Program-made: the position numbers and the translations under genes
Notes under the pieces: model-generated
Databases searched by the model: none
What the model saw: the letters and a program-made list of their open reading frames with translations, nothing else
Told to the model about the DNA's origin: nothing
Source of the DNA: Cristatella mucedo
Lineage: Eukaryota > Bryozoa > Phylactolaemata > Cristatellidae
Direction: 5' to 3'
DNA: 64,000 bases
NCBI GenBank assembly: GCA_009760855.2
Contig: WPIO01000060.1
Span: forward strand, 1,295,501-1,359,500
Part shown: piece after piece, positions 11,800-22,779 of the stretch
Position numbering within the stretch: the stretch's first letter is position 1
Layout: each line of letters begins with the position of its first letter

Positions 11800-13065
11800 A
11801 AACCAACTTGATAAAGTGTCCTCAGAGAACTCAATTTCTGTCTAGGCACTTTACAATTGCTGGAAAAGAAACACGATCAAACGGTTAGTGGTAGCATGCT
11901 CAATAAACAACAACAACATGATCAGAGGTGACATGCACATGGTCAGTATGCAAGTGTGATTATGGTCAGTTTCAGCATGCACAGTGTCCGCACCCATAAG
12001 CACATCAAAAACGAATCAAATGGACCCACTCGATGCTGTGATAAATAGTTGCGTTTACAGTTTATTTTGAAAAGTTTTCAAGTCAGTAGATATCGTGAAC
12101 CAAGTAGGGAGTGAGTACCAGGCTTTGGGAGCATACGAACTAAAGCCATTGTCTCCAAATTATGTGGGGTTTGAATGAGGTATAGGTGAAAAATTAGATT
12201 TCGACGGTGAGTGGTACGATGCTAAGCCTAGTGGGGCAGTAGATCTAATAGGTAGGCTAGAGTGCAAAATGATATGACCTAAAAGTGAGTAAAATATCCT
12301 TGAAGTCGATCCGGTGCTTAACTGGTAGCCAGTGCCGGTCGGCGAGAAGTAGCGTGATGTGGCAACTGTGACACTCAGGACACACAGCCTAGCTGTGGAG
12401 TTTTGCACTAGCTGTAAGAACTTGATTGCATAGGCCGGTAGACAAGCAAGTACCGAGTTACTGAAGTCAAGATGGGATGTAAAAAATGCATGGAAAAACT
12501 TAGATGCGGTATCCCGGTCCAAAGTAGCCCACAATTTAGCAATTTTACGAAGCTGAAAATAGACATGCTTGATTGTGGAGCTGATGCTGTCGTCTGCGGA
12601 AAGGTCACTTTGAAACAGGTACCTAGATTTAGTGCAGATACAACAGGAGACATTCTGGCAGAGCCAATTTTGACTGTTAGCGTTTCCATCTTCTGAATAA
12701 CCCTTGGTTAACCCATAACTAGAAAGTGTTTATCCTTAAATTTAAGAAAATGTTTTCCCATCCATTTGCCGATGCCGTCATGCAGGAAGGGAATTAAAGA
12801 ATTTTGCATGCTGGACGGCTGGGAGGTATCAAAGCAAAGGTACAACTGAGTGTCATTCGCATAGAAGTGAAAGCCTAGATTGTGCATGGCAATCATATCG
12901 GCAAGAGGGACAGCATAAACCATGAAAAGAACAGGACCAAGTACGGAGCCCTGAAGCGCCCCATATTTCAGAGGTCCTCGGATGATCTTTGTCCATTCAC
13001 ATCAATACTCTGGAATCTCCCACTGAGATAGGACCTGAACCATTGCAGTGGAAGGCTAAGTTAAG
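11800..13065 (-). mobile_element. LINE family A, 5'-truncated
   Basis: Running from its 3' hairpin (11810-11860, AAAGTGTCCTCAGAGAACTC) up to the RT palm near 13060. Minus-strand frames show GFHFYANDTQLYLCFD (motif C with YADD changed to YAND) at about 12850 and ATLDRDTASKFFHAFFTSHL near 12500. It lies in the same orientation as the transporter gene, within its intron. Stops and frameshifts are frequent. Confidence 0.85.
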
Positions 13066-13289
13066 CCATCGTTTACTTTAAGTAATAACTTGGACAAAAA
13101 ATTGGGTAACCATAAAGATGAAAAACTAAATACTCATCCTTGGTTAAGTTACCATCAGTCAAGCGACGTCCTCCAATAATCTAGAGGTAGCATTACCAAG
13201 TGCGTTGTCATTAACGGTTAGTTCCTTTCCTCAACCTATATTTGGGATGGTTATAAGCTGAGGACTATAGCCAAAACAGAGGAAGATGA

Positions 13290-13990
13290 GAAAATAATGA
13301 TAAAAAAATACATTTGTCGTATAGCCCATCAAGAACTTAGTCACTTTATCGACACTTTAAATTTGCTGCAAAGCAAGCATAATCAAGTGGTTAGTGGTAG
13401 CATACTCAATGACAACACGTGTAGTCTAATTCAATGCTGCAACTGAATAAGGTAATTTTGCTTTCGTGAACTGATCTCATCGATCACAAGTTCTATCTGA
13501 ACGCCTATCATGTCGCCTGGGTATCTAATGCACCGTACCTCTATGGTGTAAGTCTTATCTCAGTGAGAGACTCGAGATTAATTACGTGAAAGGAAAGCGA
13601 TCATCCAAAGAGCCACTGAAGTATAAGGTACCCCAAGGTCGTGTGCATAACCCGGTTCTTTTTACCACTATACATTTTTTCTCTCTGGCCGATGCGATTG
13701 CCTGGTAGAGCCTCGGAGGGAAAGAATAGTGAAGTTGAAGCACTTCTTGACTCTGAGCAATTGCAGGTCGGCGAGAAGTGGTGGAATGTCGCAGCTGCCA
13801 TGTACAGGCGAGACAAAGCTAGCTTCGGAGCTTTGCAGCAAATGTTAACGCCTCATTGCAAATGCCAGTAGACCAGTAAGCAGTGAGCAGCTGACGTCGA
13901 GACATGATGTCACAAATGCATTCACCAATTTAGATTTGGTATCTCTGGCTAAACAAGCTAGATTTTAACAATAGACCTTAATCAAGACAT
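13290..13990. mobile_element. Mosaic of LINE family A pieces in both orientations
   Basis: A minus-strand 3' tail (13290-13420) is followed by a plus-strand RT segment (13440-13705: KRSSKEPLKYKVPQ-like, then CITRFFLPLYIFSLWPM). A minus-strand segment then covers the region just downstream of RT (13710-13990). The change of orientation is abrupt at about 13705. Confidence 0.65.
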
Positions 13991-14527
13991 CTACACTCGT
14001 TTGGTCTCCTGCAGACAAACGAAATCAGTTTTTTTATCTAGCCTTCAGCTTATCTGCTCGGAACATATCTAACCCAGTTTCCATTACATCATCTAACTGC
14101 TGTGCCCTTGCATCCATTAGTCAGCGAGCTTTGCTTCGCAACTTGGAAACATGTAATTCCTTTTTTTGGTATTCTTAGTTTAGTACCAATGAATGAGAGA
14201 GAGAGAGAGAGCTTTTTGTTATCCTTAGGTCTTCCTTGAAAGTTCAGATACATTTTTTAAATAAAGTTACTGTTACTGTCTTAGCATAACACCATTGCAT
14301 TTGCACGGACATTGTTATGATACCTAAATCAAAATAAATTTCTTGAAGGTGCTGCAGAAATGGAGTTTTTATTTAATTATAGTGATTATAGACCTATTAT
14401 CCCATTTTCTATAGCTGTCCTCTCTCCGCGAAAAGATGTTCGATCGTGAATATCAGAGTGTTACCTCGCTGCACGGCAACTGTTACGAAATTGAAAAGTA
14501 AGTGCTAATCGCTGTTATCAAGCTCAC

Positions 14528-14901
14528 TTGTCGAACAGGTGCTTTGCAATTCTAGTGTCGACGGCTGACAGGGGATCGTCGAGCAGATAGATGTCTGCAT
14601 CCCGGTATAGGGCGCGAGCCAAGCCGACCCTGGCCCTCTGACCTCCACTCAGAATTACGCCTCGCTCTCCCACCAGCGTCTCGTCGCCATATGCCAGCAG
14701 CTCAATATCTTTTCTGAGGGCGCATGCCTCGACGACGGCCTTGTACTTTTCGGCATCGAAATCGAGGCCGAACAGGATGTTCTGCTTGAGCGACGCCGAG
14801 AAGATCCAAGGCTGCTGCGATGCATAGGCTACTCTGCCACACGTTACCACCTCGCCGGCAGTCGATGGCAGCTCACCGAGCAAAGCCATAAGCAGTGACG
14901 A
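14528..14901 (-). CDS. ABCC4-like exon: NBD1 core with Q-loop, LSGGQ signature and Walker B
   Basis: The exon opens [13 protein letters not shown], completing the P-loop begun in the previous exon (GPVGSGK|SS). The Q-loop region is [20 protein letters not shown]. The ABC signature is [15 protein letters not shown], Walker B is [13 protein letters not shown], and the exon ends KHLFDK. Every catalytic element of the first ATPase domain except the H-loop is here and intact. The acceptor is TTCCGCACAG and the donor GACAA|GTGAGC, leaving two bases that join the G of the next exon. Length is 374 bp (124 codons plus two bases). In ABCC proteins NBD1 typically binds ATP tightly while NBD2 drives hydrolysis; NBD2 is not in the window. 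Confidence 0.97.
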
Positions 14902-15939
14902 CTGTGCGGAAAAAAGTGTAAGAAAGAACAGCTATAGTCAGTGTCATACTGTGTGCCGGGCTTGCACTAATTAGGCAGGGCAGTGCTCTGACACACAAGT
15001 AGTCGATGGTCATTAGCACCAGCAAACCAACGATAGCGGCAGAACTGCCGGGCGGACAGTTACGCTAATGCTTATTTTTGATTATCGACGCCTCATCTCT
15101 CGTTGTCATCCCCAAACATCTGCAACAGTGACGGAAGCTGAAAGATGCACCGTCAATATTGACCTACCACGAAGGGCCACGGACACTTTAGTTTAGGTAC
15201 AAGCTAGTACTCGAATGCGCTACTTTAACCGTTTTTGATATGACTCCGCCATTGTACCTTGAGAAACCTTTGACGACAAATGTATTAGCAGCTATTGCTG
15301 AGCTCTTTCTGGGAAGTGCGGAGTATGAATTATGGGCAGAGTGAGGAGGCCCAATAGATACTGACAGATGCAAGACTAGTCTCGTTGCTGACGCAGCAAA
15401 TCGAAATCGAAAGCCGGAAGAGTACTTTAAGTGCTGATGCTCTGAGAGCATCCAGATAATGCCCTTTCGTTAAATCCAGCTACGGCGTTTGAATTATCTC
15501 CGAAATGAAACTACGAGCCGGATTGTGGCTGCAATACTAGAGATATGCACTGCCGGTGGAACGACCTTCTGTCCACCCAATCTTCCCTATCGTTAGCCAG
15601 CTACTCACTTCAAACTCGTTTTCTCCACGAAATCCTCCAGTTGAAACTGAGCTAATAATAGAAAGATTACGCTAGAGCACAAACAGAAATCATCCTATAT
15701 TGCATTCCCCTTTCTTTTGCTTGCCTTCCTCTCTACATTTTGGACCACTGCAGTTTTTTGGGTCCTATTTAGCCTAATTTTAATTTTACACCCCTCAGAG
15801 AGGACACTCAATTTTCGTGCGACCATTTATTGGTCTAGCTCTTCCACTTGTTAGAAAAATTTATGAGATAGCTGTTTTATTCTAATATAAAATGCCGAAA
15901 CTGCATTTTAAATAGCATGACATCTGCAGCCTCGACAAC

Positions 15940-18610
15940 TTCGTATTTTAATAATAATACTTTCAAAACATTTGCTATAGCACCCTCAGAGAAGTATATT
16001 GTGTTCATGGCACATTTCTTAGCGGTAGCCTGCTCAATAACAACATGCGCAACATGATTAGAAGTGATATGAGCAGGGTCAATTTGCAAATTTTGTTAGG
16101 GGAAGTATCCACACTATCTCAGGCACAGCTCACAAAGGACGAGTCATGCTGGCACACTAATTAATTTTAAGATAAATAAAGGTGTTTTTAGTTTCTTTTA
16201 AAATTTAGTGACGTCAGCCGATGACGCGATCCAAGTCACATGTGAGTAAAAGGTTTTGAGAAAATATGAAATAAAGGCATGGTTTTCAAAGGATTTAAGG
16301 TTCTTACCTGGTATAGGGAAAGGATTCGATCAAGAAAAACAGGTTTAACAATGGTTAGCGTGGTAGAGGAGTGGATCTGATAAGTAGGCTGGGGCCAATG
16401 ATTAAAGATACCTACACGCGACTGACAAAACAATAAAGTCGATGCGTTTCATGACTGTTAACCATTGTAGGTCATCGAGAAGTGGTGGGCCGTGGCAACT
16501 ACAATGCTCACGTTAGACAAACCAGGTGCAGAGTTTTGCAAGAACTCTAAGCCCCTGATTCACACACCGGTATACCAGCAAACAGTTAGAGTTACAAAAG
16601 TCAACAAGGGATTTGAAAAATGCATTTACCCTGTCTAAAAGAGCTCGAAATTTAGCAATGCTGCGTAGCTGAAAGTCATACGTGACTATGGAGCTGATGT
16701 GGTCGCTTAACGGGCGGTTACGTTGGAAGAAGACCCATACGTTTCTTATCAATTTAACAAGAGATTTGCTGTAAGAGCCGATTGTGAGCTTTAACCTTTT
16801 TAATATCTCAATAATATTAATTGGCTCACGACTAACAAGTTAGTTTAATCATCACTTTAAAAGGGTTTGCTGCCATCCACATGCGGATGTCATAAATACA
16901 TGAAGTAATGAACTGGCCAGCATTCAAAGTGTCTGTGGGAGGGGAGGGATCCACCCAAATTTAAAACTCAGTCTCATCTGAATAGACGGGAAATTCGATG
17001 CAGTGTCTTGATATCGCAATGGCACGAGGGAGAGTATAAACCATTAAGTGAACCAAACCAAGCATTGAGCCCTGGGGCACCCCACACTTCTGTGGTTACT
17101 TGGATGATCTTTGTTCCTTCACATAATTGCACTGGAATCTCCACTGAGACAGGGCCTGGACCATTGGCAGTGCAGTGTTAATGATGCCCAGGCGAGATGG
17201 TAGGCGCCCAAGAAGGATTAGGTGATGGATAGTATCACAAGCTGCCGAGTTACCGAGTAAAACAAGCACGTACACTCTATCTGAGTCTACATTCGTAAGT
17301 AGGTCGTTGTACACTCGAAGCAATGCCGACTTTGTTGGGTCATTAGCTCGAAAACCAGACTTGAAGCAACGAGAAAGTAGAAAAAAACAAAACACACAGA
17401 TGCAATTTTGTTTAAAATTGTAAGTTTAAGCATACGAGTTCAGCTTGTCTGCCACGAATCCTTCCAGTGTCTTTTATAGGAAAGGTTGAAGGAAGATAGG
17501 GCGGAAGTTGCTCAAGTTCTCTTGGTGTAGTGTTACTTTTTTCTGTAGTGGCCTGACTAAAGCCTTTTCGAAATGTGCTGGGACGTATAGTGAGGCTAAT
17601 GCCAGAGATTTGAAGTTACTTTTTCACAGTAGCAGCAGATCGATGCATCGCAGAGTCAGAACAGTAGGAGTTGTGTCTGGATTATTAGTTTCATTCTTTG
17701 GCTGGGATGTAAACTGAAGGACGAGGTCACCGGTGGTTTCCTTGAATGATGACATTAAAGAGCTGCATGGAATTTAGGGACAGGATTCCAGGGGGATGCA
17801 GCTTCCTAGGGATGGACACTGATGATGTCTATCTTGTTGACAAATAAGTTAGAAAGACCATCAGCTAGATCATCACACGGCCCACAAGGTAAGGAGCTAA
17901 TTAGGGAACGGTTAAGGAGATGGTTTATCATAGACATCTGCATTTTTGGATTGCGTATCTGTGATTCAACTTTGATTTGATAACGGCTAGGCATGTCCTG
18001 TGCTAGGATCGAACGGTGCGATCTACGGTAATCCTTTTATGCTTGCAAATGATCAGTGAGTCCTAATCTTTCGCATGCTTATTTAAGCTCGGGCTTAGTA
18101 GACTTAGCTAGGCTAACATATATTAGGTAAACCATTGGCCGTCTGTGCGAGGCCACACAGTTTTCATAGTCAGAGGTGCAAACCCGTCAAACGTGTAAGC
18201 TAGCGTCATGTTGTAGAAAGTCTACCAAATGATGTCCCGTTGGATAGGAGATTGAGCAGCAGACGCAAAGCAGATGTTGTTGAGTGAACAGAATGTCCAG
18301 GGGTTTATGGTTTCGTGATTCCCAAGGATTTTAGATGTGGAGGAGGGCACACATTGTACTCTGAATGCGCTTTGCATGTGGTCAGATAAGCGCGAGTTGT
18401 TAATAATAATTGATGGTATGGCGCAGTTGTAGGATAAAACCGTGGTCGCATGTGTAATCATTAACGTGAGTGACGGCCATGAAAAGTGAGCCAGAAAGCA
18501 CGGAGTCAGTCAGTGCTCAAAATTCGCTGCTCAATCCATCAGATATGATATAAAGTGAGCGCCAAAATCACCAATAACCTGGTAACACTGCTTGGACTAA
18601 CTCTAAGCAA
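15940..18610 (-). mobile_element. LINE family A, long copy (endonuclease end to 3' tail)
   Basis: From the tail at 15950-16010 it extends through the 3' region, RT remnants (17096-17395: GFRANDPTKSALLRVYNDLL and LVLLGNSAACDTIHHLILLG, motif A with its aspartate replaced), the connector (17806-17994, 18060-18150) and the endonuclease C-terminus (18222-18461: SDHMQSAFRVQCVPSS; upstream a HGRHSR-like block). It is one of the two longest A copies, and it is degenerate. Confidence 0.85.
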
Positions 18611-18639
18611 TTTTCATGTCAACCACATCATAACTTTGG

Positions 18640-20060
18640 GCTGCTGAGTCCCTTACGAAGGCACAGCCTTATGTAAGGTATCTCCGTCTGTAACTCGACA
18701 AAGTCATAAAGACCAGGTGGGTGATACGCAGGAGAGTTTTGTATAGCACACTCACAGCCTAAGCGGCTTTCGGTAAGCATTCGGTAGCATCCAGACTTCA
18801 TCTCACGTAACAAAAAGAAAGTGGGAAGCATAGCAGAGTCAGGAGAGCAGTTGACGTAGTGAGTAGCATGGAAGCAGCAGCACAGGACCGCTGAAAACGA
18901 TGAGCCAAAGTCGGCAGTAGGAGAGTAGTTGTCGTTGCATAAGAATTGGGAAGCGAGTTCCACAGTCTAGGACCTGCAGAGCTAAAGCTTCTGTCGCCAA
19001 CGGTCTTTAAGCAGAGGAATGGAGCAGCTAATTTATTGTCTACACAGGACCTAAGGGCTCGAACAAGCTGAAACTGATACAGCAGTCCAGCTAGGTACAA
19101 AGGATCCAAGCCGTGGTGGTCCTTGTGGGTCAGCATAAGATTTTTTCACTGGAGCCGTTGCTCAACCGGCATCCATCCTAGCTGTTTTAGCAAAGGAGAC
19201 ACTTGCTACAACCTCTGGGACTTGAAGACTAGCCTTGCTGCCATATTCATAGTCTGCTGCAGTGGTCTAATAGCTTTCTTTGACAGCCCAGACAATAAGG
19301 AATTGCATTAATCAAGCCGAGACAGAACTAAGGAGGTAGTTAAATCTTTTACAAGCCACAGTGGGAGACATCTCCTAATCTTGGACAGGGGTCGGATATG
19401 ATGGTTAGCCGTAGAAGCAGACTTCTGAATGAAGCTTTTAAAATTAAGGCAGCTGCCGAAAATGACACCTAAATTTCGAGCACGAGGTGATGGTCGCACA
19501 ATAGCAGCACCTATTAGCTGAGCAAAGCATTTTAATCCAGCCACATGCTAAGGGTGTCCTATGAGCCGCAGTTCGTTTTTATCATCATTTAATTTCAGGA
19601 TGTTTTCCGACATCCAGGATCGAATATCGGCAAGGCAAGCATTAAGCTTCTCAGTGTCTACAGCAGATTTCGACGGTTTGAATGACAAATACAACTGAGT
19701 ATCATCAGCATAGAAGTGATATCCTATTTCACGGGCCTTAATCACTTTCCCAGATGTCGTGTATAAATTGAGAACAGCAAGGGGCCGAGTACGGACCCTT
19801 GATGGACTCCACAGGTTACCCTTCTCGTTTGTGAGACCTGACCCCCACACAACACGGATTGAACACGATCAGACCAGTACGATTTAAACCACGCCAGTGC
19901 TTCGTCTGCTAGACCGATCGTTGTTCTCAATCGTTCAAGCATAACTTCGTGATCAATGATGTCGAAGGCAGCAGACGGAGCTAGCAGAGCTAGGGCAGTG
20001 ACATTCCTGTCGTCGTCGCCACGTAGAATGTCATTGCTTGAGCAACCTCAGAATATATTG
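18640..20060 (-). mobile_element. LINE family B, RT domain to 3' end
   Basis: The clearest B copy. In transcript order it shows LLAPSAAFDIIDHEVMLERL (RT motif A), ALAWFKSYWSDRVQSV, GVHQGSVLGPLLFSIYTRHL (fingers/palm), YHFYADDTQLYLSF with intact YADD (motif C), WMSENILKLNDDK, RNLGVIFGSCLNFKSF, and the C-terminal GDRSFSSAGPRLWNSLP block. The last part switches frame near 18860. It directly abuts the 5' end of the A copy at 18610. RT motifs place it in the CR1/L2 group of non-LTR elements. Confidence 0.9.
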
Positions 20061-20298
20061 CAATGGTCCCAGAGCCTATTTCAGCACGGGGTTGAGAGGG
20101 TTAGCAGTGTTGGAAGGTGGGCAGAAACCTGAGCACAATAAGAGATGTGTGTGAAATAAAAAGATAAATAAAAGCCGAGTTTTTGTATGGTGGTTTCAAC
20201 AAAAGTTGGGATAGCACTGTCCATGAGAGGTTGTAAATGGCAAGTGTAAAAATAATAGAGAGTGCATACATGTAGAGTGTGCTATGCGTGCTCGATCC

Positions 20299-20475
<177 letters not shown>

Positions 20476-20999
20476 TACATAATTGAGAATAGGCTAACTA
20501 TATGACCTTTGCATGTTGACCTACAAGCTGCCCTATCAGCAACCAATAATGGATAATGATCACTACACTTAGTGCCAAAGATGCCGAGTCGAAACGTTAA
20601 GTGTTCAAGAATATCTCAATGACCACTTGACACAGAGTCCCCAGAGTGAATCGGCAGAAGGTTGTGAGAGAGAGACAGAGACAGAGACTGTCCCGAAGAC
20701 AATTTCCCTGAGAAAATTATCAGTCTTCTGAGGCCCCCCAATTTGTGTTACTTTATCTTTGCCGTGAGTTTAAAAATTTAATGTTAACTCACATTTACTC
20801 GCTGATGTGGTTGGCAAGATGAACGTGTTGAACGTGTTGAAGAAGAACGTGTTGATCCAAACTGAAGTTTTATAGACAAACAAAAAATGAAGGCAATTTT
20901 AACTGTAGCAAGGATTGTAAACGTAAATAACAAAGTCTGCCACGAACGATTGTTCGCTACTTCGAATGCTCTCTTAAATTTAGCTATGCTTCTCACTTT

Positions 21000-21160
21000 C
21001 TCTTTGTTGCGTGATATGAAGTATCTTGGCTACCGAATGCGTACGGAAAGCCTCTGGGAATTTGAGTGGGCTGTACACAATTGTCCTACACGACACCGAT
21101 GTAGTCGTTTGGCTTTATAAAAAACAGATAGAGATACAATACATAAATAGCATTAAGCTA
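21000..21160 (+). mobile_element. LINE family B 3' stub
   Basis: The sequence TTGCGTGATATGAAGTATCT and TACCGAATGCGTACGGAAAG matches the last codons of family B (LLREMKSVGYRMRTES), followed by a TGGGCTGTACACAATTGTCC block. Nothing upstream of about 20940 matches, so this is a heavily 5'-truncated insertion. Confidence 0.75.
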
Positions 21161-21234
21161 CAGAAATTGTATTTATTTATGCATACAAATTATTACAATT
21201 TAAGTTACACTATTTTAAATTGTAATTATTCATA

Positions 21235-21325
21235 TACATAAATAAATACAATTTTTTGTATTGAGCCCTAAGAGAACTTAATCGCTGTTCAGGTCTTTCA
21301 CATATGCCACGGGGGTCGAGCACAC
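21235..21325 (-). repeat. Short repeat with LINE-like 3' hairpin
   Basis: Contains GAGCCCTAAGAGAACTTAAT and TTTCACATATGCCACGGGG, as at 9265, with AATAAATACAATTTTTTG at its terminus. An AT-rich inverted stretch (21160-21245) lies next to it, with ATAAATAAATACAATTT mirrored by AAATTGTATTTATTTAT. Confidence 0.7.
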
Positions 21326-21550
21326 GAAATTGGCTGTCAAATACATTCACGTCAACCTCTGTCTGAGTGAGCACCTTAAGCGACAAAATCTGCAAACTAC
21401 ATAAGAAAGGTTAGAGAGCCAGAAGCAGAATTAGCCCGATTACATCACATTCACAATAGCTCATGCAAATTTGCTGGAAGGTCAGCTCCTTCATGTCAAA
21501 GGCGCATTAATATCGGTCTAGGTTGTATACAATGTATAATACATATATAT

Positions 21551-21551
21551 G

Positions 21552-21601
<50 letters not shown>

Positions 21602-21690
21602 CACATGCGTATGTGTTTGTGTGCGTGTTTATGTCTGTGCATGTGTGCGTCCTTGTGTGTGTGTGTGTGCGTCCGTGTGTGCGCGCTTGC
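21551..21690. repeat. (AC)n-(AT)n-(GT)n compound microsatellite
   Basis: (AC)n at 21555-21582, (AT)n to 21600, then an interrupted GT-rich run (TGTGTGCGTG types) to about 21690. Reversal from AC to GT makes the two arms partly complementary. Confidence 0.9.
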
Positions 21691-22092
21691 TAGCGTATAT
21701 AGCACGTGTTTCTTTCAGTTGTGGTACATCGAATAATTGGCAATTCTTAAGCGTTTACTATCTAAAGCCCAAAGCATTGAGAGAAAGTTAGCTAAGAAGC
21801 CGCTGATGCATAGCTTGTCCCGCCCTGCAGTTGCTACGTGGCCAGCTTTGGACGCTAAGCTTCGGCTGGGCAACGTGGCGCTCGTAATTCAGAGAGTGGC
21901 GGCAGGCGAAAGACTGGCAAACCAGTGGAGGCATAACGGTATTCAGAGCTTGTTCGAAATAGATGCCGAAAGAGCAGGCTATACTAGATAGGAGTGCGCT
22001 TTAACGAACCCACTGAAAAACTAGTCCGCGGTTCCTGAAGAGCAAGCTCCAGCAACAGTTCTAAATGAGCAGCACAGCACAGTTTTGCTCAC

Positions 22093-22230
22093 CTTGCCAC
22101 TGCCGACGGGTCCAACGACAGCGAGCAGTTCACCGGGTGTAGCATGAGCCGACACGTCACGGAGCACCACGTCAGCTGTGCCCTGCTTAGAGAACGTGCA
22201 TGGCTCATGAAAAGCAGCCTGGTAGTTGCC
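22093..22230 (-). CDS. ABCC4-like exon: NBD1 N-terminal strands and Walker A
   Basis: This 138 bp exon (46 codons, phase 0 at both ends) reads GNYQAAFHEP, then VVLRDVSAHATPGELLAVVG and PVGSGK. The lysine at its last codon is the Walker A lysine, and GELLAVVGPVGSGK is nearly the canonical ABCC4 form. The acceptor is CGACAG and the donor GGCAAG|GTGAGC. The intron thus separates the P-loop lysine from the following Ser-Ser, so a splicing error here would destroy ATP binding. The upstream intron to 22671 is only 440 bp and contains a LINE fragment. Confidence 0.96.
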
Positions 22231-22552
22231 CTGTCGGGTCGCACGATAAAAATACGCTAAATCGTTGTCTAATTTCCGTCTTAAAGTCTGATGGCCTTAT
22301 ACAGATTTCCAGTAACTTAACCCGAAATACTAACGAATTAATAAAATAAACACTTTTGAACAAAACCACAGCATCATGCAATAGTGCTGCCCGACAAAGG
22401 CTAACATACAGAAAGCGAAATTCGTAACTGTAGCCCTCACGAGGACAAGATGGCCCATTAAGATTGGCAGAGCTAGTACTGCGAAAAACTCGCGTGATTT
22501 AGGCTTTCCCGTGAAAGCCGTAAGTCTTGGACTAAATTAAATTCTCAGCCTG

Positions 22553-22640
22553 AATAGAGACTAAAGCAACAACTGCCCAGTCTCCCTGCTACCATTCCTA
22601 TCGAAGACACTGGAACTAGTCGTGGCAGACCAGCTGAACT
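22553..22640 (+). mobile_element. LINE family A RT fragment in a short intron
   Basis: AACTGCCCAGTCTCCCTGCT and ACCATTCCTATCGAAGACAC encode NxxPVSLLPFLSKTLELVVA, the RT block NYRPLSLLPFLSKTLE of family A. About 88 bp, both ends truncated, lying 31 bp from the splice donor of the exon at 22671. Confidence 0.8.
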
Positions 22641-22670
22641 CCAATGATCTCCAGCTCTGATTCTACGTAC

Positions 22671-22778
22671 CGCCTCCCATTTGCCACTGAAAGAGCGGAG
22701 CTCCAAGGAACTGGTACCAGCAGGCTTCCACGGCAGCTGATCTGTCATTTCTTCAAACTCATCCAGAAGCAAGAAATT
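22671..22778 (-). CDS. ABCC4-like exon: linker from TM6 to NBD1
   Basis: The 108 bp exon encodes exactly 36 codons in phase 0, beginning NFLLLDEFEEMTDQLPW and ending GKWEA. Joined to the upstream exon it gives SRIQ-NFLLLDE, matching the RRIQxFLLLDE signature that links the first membrane domain to NBD1 in MRP4-type proteins. The acceptor is ATTTTAG and the donor GGAGGCG|GTACGT. The residues after LLLDE are poorly conserved across the family, as they are here. Confidence 0.94.
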
Positions 22779-22779
22779 C

